NCBI RefSeq assembly: GCF_032229285.1
Contig: NZ_CP135084.1
Span: forward strand, 806,001-870,000
DNA length: 64,000 nucleotides
Reading direction: 5' to 3'
Origin: Rheinheimera sp. MMS21-TC3
Lineage (GTDB): Bacteria > Pseudomonadota > Gammaproteobacteria > Enterobacterales > Alteromonadaceae
Position numbers and translations under genes: made by a program. Position 1 is the first letter of the stretch; every line of letters starts with the position of its first letter. Of the stretch, positions 61,275 through 64,000 are shown piece by piece. Below the pieces are notes generated by a model, which saw only the letters and a list, made by a program, of their open reading frames with translations, was not told the origin of the DNA and made no database searches.

Positions 61275-63893
61275 ATGAGATCGAAGAAGAATATCCCTGC
61301 ATTCGTTTTAGCACCTATTAGTGTTTTTTTAAGCACGGTATTGTTCGCTCAAGAATCGCAGCAACTGGAAAAGGTTGAACGAATTGCAGTAACAGGTTCA
61401 CACATAAAACGGATACATAATGAAGATGCCACACCGGTTTTGCAGGTAACAGCTGAAGAAATTGCTGTTAGCGGTAAGGTGACATTAACGGAAGTATTGC
61501 GCGATCTGACTATTAACACTGGCAATAGTCATAACGAACAAGCGACTAACAGTTTTTCTGCAGGTTCTGCATCAATTGGCTTGCGTGGTTTAAGCCCAAA
61601 AAACACCTTAGTTCTGGTTAATGGTCAGCGTATTTCTAATAATGGTTTTGCCCAAAATACCCAAGATACTTTTGTTGATTTGAATGCCTTACCATTAAGT
61701 GCAGTAGAGCGAATAGAAGTTTTAAAAGACGGTGCATCTTCGGTTTATGGTTCTGATGCTATTGCCGGCGTAGTTAATATTATTTTACGTCGCGGATATC
61801 AAGGTACAGAGGTTAAGTTATCAGCAGGTGATGCTACTGAAGGCGGCCTGAAGCAAGTGGGCGCGGGTTTAGTAACAGGGATCGGTGATATTTACCGTGA
61901 TGGCTATAACATTACTGCCTCAGTAGACTATTTTCACCGTGAAAGACTAGATGCTAATGAGCGAAAATTAACCCGTTCGGGTGACTTTAGACACTTACCT
62001 GGTGGCAAACTATCAGGTTGGAGTTCACAGGGTGGTAATTATTTAGCTGCAGCTAATAATCCGCAAGCATTTGAAAACTGCCCTACCGGTTCTGAATTAC
62101 GTGCCGGTAGCGACTTTAATGCCGGCTACAGCAATGATGTATGTGCCTTTAATACTCAAGAGTATACTACGCTGCAGCCAGAAATTACTCGACGTCAGTT
62201 CTCGTTATTAGGCACTTATCAGCTAACTGAAAAACTGCAAAGTAGAGCAGAATTTTTGTATAGCTATAATGATGCGTCTCAGATTTTTGGAACACCGTTA
62301 ACGGTCGGTGCTGGTTTAAGAGCTTATGATCAAACCAGCGGTGGCTTAGTGGATATTCCAGTGCGGTTTCCAGTAGGGCATCCGAATAACCCGACTGCTG
62401 AAGCCTTACCGTTTGAAGTGACACTATTTGAATTAGGTCCACGTTTAAAAGACAGTAATCAAATTTTTAAGCGTGTAATAGGTAGCTTTAATTATGAAGG
62501 TGATAATTGGGATTGGAACTTTACAGCGCTAAATTCTTCAAGTAAACAGCGCGAGGAAGTCGATAATTTTGTCAATCGTTATGTTTTTGAGCGAGTGTTA
62601 GCAGACGGTAGCTATGATTTTGTGAATGGTAATAATCCACAAAGTTTAGTTGATGAATTACGTATTCAAACATTGCGTCCTGGCAGCTATGAAATTTCTG
62701 CCGCAAACTTCACTGCAAGTACCATTTTAGCTAACTTAAGCAGTGGTGAATTAGCTGTTGCTGGTGGGGTTGATTTTCGTCATGAAAAAATGAACGCGGG
62801 TACTTCAGAGCAAGTGCTATCCGGTACCGAATTAAGGCCCGCTATTAATCTGGTTGATGGTAAGCGTGCAGTATGGGCTGCATTTGCCGAATTGTCCGTG
62901 CCAATTATTGACAATTTAACCGCAGATTTAGCCGGTCGATATGATCATTATGATGATTTTGGTAGCGCTTTTTCGCCTAAATTGGGTGTGCATTACGTGT
63001 TTAATGATGAATGGTTATTACGAGGCTCTTGGTCAAGAGGTTTTCGTGCACCGTCATTACCAGAAATTGCTAATAGTAATACTGTAAGTTATGCCAGTGC
63101 CAATGATCCTGATGATCCGGTAAATGCAGGTAGACGTGTCGGTTTTACTCAGTTTCGTGCTGGCAACCCAGATTTACAAGCTGAGCGCTCAAAGAATATT
63201 AATGCCGGCATAATCTGGTCGCCTAGCCGTCGGTTGAGTTTAGGCTTTGATGTTTATCGTATTGAACAAGACAAAATAATTGCCTCAGATAATGTGCAGT
63301 TTATTCTTGATAACCCACAGTTGTATGGTGATCGAATTATTCGTGATGCAGAAGGAAGATTGCAGATAATCACTAACCAATTTCGTAACCAAGGCGTGCG
63401 TTCAACATCTGGGTTTGATTTAGATTATAGCTATAATATAGAGTTAGGCGACGGTCATCAGATCCATTTTAATAGCATATTATCTCATTTATTAAGCTAT
63501 AAACAGGCACTCGTTGTAGGCCAGCATAAAGTAGACGGCGCAGGCAATAACCAGTTTGGTGTGTTACCAGAATGGAAAAATAATACCAGTATCAGCTGGC
63601 GCTATAATGATTGGCAAACAGTAGTAAGCGGCGCTTTTACGAGTGGTTATAAACAAAAAATTGCTAACCAGACCAGTAATCCAGGCTTAAACAGTAAAAT
63701 AGCCAGTAATTTTAGAGTTAACTCGCAGTTAAGTTATGCTGGTTTTGCTAATACTCGAATTGCATTATCGGTAAATAACTTACTAGATAGAGACCCGCCA
63801 TTTGATCCTAATGCTGGTGCAACTTATGCTAACATTTCTCAATATAATGTTATAGGCAGGACAATTAGTTTGTCTGTTAGCTATCAGTTATAA
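61275..63893 (+). CDS. TonB-dependent receptor, possibly methionine-regulated
   Basis: An 872-residue outer-membrane receptor. The ATG at 61275 is chosen for the GAGG site 6 bases upstream and because it opens a signal peptide (about 1-26, ending LFAQ); open sequence continues upstream to a TTG at 61200. TonB box near VERIAVTGSHIKR, plug domain (about 45-165) with LRGLSPKNTLVLVNGQR and LKDGASSVYGSDAIAGVVN, then a barrel ending in a Tyr-Gln-Leu strand. It belongs to the large group that imports diverse organic ligands in Alteromonadales. The tandem Met boxes upstream suggest a methionine-linked substrate. Confidence 0.88.
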   Translation: MRSKKNIPAFVLAPISVFLSTVLFAQESQQLEKVERIAVTGSHIKRIHNEDATPVLQVTAEEIAVSGKVTLTEVLRDLTINTGNSHNEQATNSFSAGSASIGLRGLSPKNTLVLVNGQRISNNGFAQNTQDTFVDLNALPLSAVERIEVLKDGASSVYGSDAIAGVVNIILRRGYQGTEVKLSAGDATEGGLKQVGAGLVTGIGDIYRDGYNITASVDYFHRERLDANERKLTRSGDFRHLPGGKLSGWSSQGGNYLAAANNPQAFENCPTGSELRAGSDFNAGYSNDVCAFNTQEYTTLQPEITRRQFSLLGTYQLTEKLQSRAEFLYSYNDASQIFGTPLTVGAGLRAYDQTSGGLVDIPVRFPVGHPNNPTAEALPFEVTLFELGPRLKDSNQIFKRVIGSFNYEGDNWDWNFTALNSSSKQREEVDNFVNRYVFERVLADGSYDFVNGNNPQSLVDELRIQTLRPGSYEISAANFTASTILANLSSGELAVAGGVDFRHEKMNAGTSEQVLSGTELRPAINLVDGKRAVWAAFAELSVPIIDNLTADLAGRYDHYDDFGSAFSPKLGVHYVFNDEWLLRGSWSRGFRAPSLPEIANSNTVSYASANDPDDPVNAGRRVGFTQFRAGNPDLQAERSKNINAGIIWSPSRRLSLGFDVYRIEQDKIIASDNVQFILDNPQLYGDRIIRDAEGRLQIITNQFRNQGVRSTSGFDLDYSYNIELGDGHQIHFNSILSHLLSYKQALVVGQHKVDGAGNNQFGVLPEWKNNTSISWRYNDWQTVVSGAFTSGYKQKIANQTSNPGLNSKIASNFRVNSQLSYAGFANTRIALSVNNLLDRDPPFDPNAGATYANISQYNVIGRTISLSVSYQL

Positions 63894-63900
63894 TTGATTA

Positions 63901-63936
63901 ACTGACTACCGGTGGGCAACTGGTAGTCAGTTTTAT
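63901..63936 (+). terminator. Rho-independent terminator after the last TonB receptor
   Basis: A perfect 10-bp stem (ACTGACTACC / GGTAGTCAGT) with an 11-base loop and T-run, 8 bases past the stop. Nothing is recognisable from 63937 to the window end. Confidence 0.85.
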
Positions 63937-64000
63937 CCATACTGAAACTGCAAAATATCAATGATTATTAATAGCCAGTATTTATGTTCAGTATTATCCT

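Overview
The window is chromosomal DNA, roughly 40-45 % GC by eye, from a gammaproteobacterium of the Alteromonadales type. A Rheinheimera/Alishewanella/Arsukibacterium-like marine or freshwater bacterium fits best. This rests on gene order (aroQ-accB-accC; tsaE-amiB-mutL-miaA-hfq-hflX-hflK-hflC; purA-motX-rnr-rlmB), on motX behind a flagellar promoter, on the NagB-II/NagA pair, on PEP-CTERM proteins and on large TonB receptors. The genus is inference. No prophage, insertion sequence, CRISPR array or defence island was seen.

Layout. 1-4.5 kb: end of a K+/H+ antiporter gene, then fpr, prmA and the fatty-acid/shikimate operon aroQ-accB-accC, all on the minus strand. 4.7-11 kb: dsbD, groES-groEL behind a heat-shock-type promoter, an OsmC protein, a DUF3016 protein, a short PriC-like protein and a MerC-family membrane protein behind a Zur-like box. 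11-16 kb: ugpQ-like gene, psd and rsgA on minus, orn and tRNA-Gly on plus, a DUF1289 protein, queG. 16-31 kb: a long plus-strand housekeeping run (tsaE to hflC, a PLP enzyme, purA, motX, rnr, rlmB). 31-38.5 kb: an unrecognised 626-residue membrane protein, a decayed short-chain dehydrogenase fragment, an AbgT transporter, SapC, and GlcNAc catabolism (nagB-II, nagA). 38.5-42 kb: coaD, a TetR regulator and the threonine-degradation pair kbl-tdh. 42-46 kb: a PEP-CTERM protein and a large secreted subtilase. 46-54 kb: the complete phosphate module pstS, pstC-pstA-pstB-phoU, phoB-phoR, with three visible Pho boxes. 54-57.5 kb: RDD protein, tRNA-Leu, a CsaA-like protein, an orphan membrane protein, a relic of an amidohydrolase and a second PEP-CTERM protein. 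57.7-64 kb: a PQQ-dependent sugar dehydrogenase abutting a PqqU/YncD-like TonB receptor, then another TonB receptor preceded by three tandem Met boxes.

The most informative content outside ordinary housekeeping is regulatory. (a) Three contiguous MetJ-type 8-mers at 61166-61189 suggest the last TonB receptor serves methionine-related uptake. (b) A Zur-like palindrome at 10560-10582 suggests the MerC-family protein belongs to zinc homeostasis. (c) GG-N10-GC sigma-54-type elements stand upstream of both PEP-CTERM genes, although no exosortase gene is in the window. (d) The dehydrogenase/PqqU pair suggests that the cell imports PQQ cofactor for its own apo-enzyme. All of these are sequence observations joined to inference; no search could be run.
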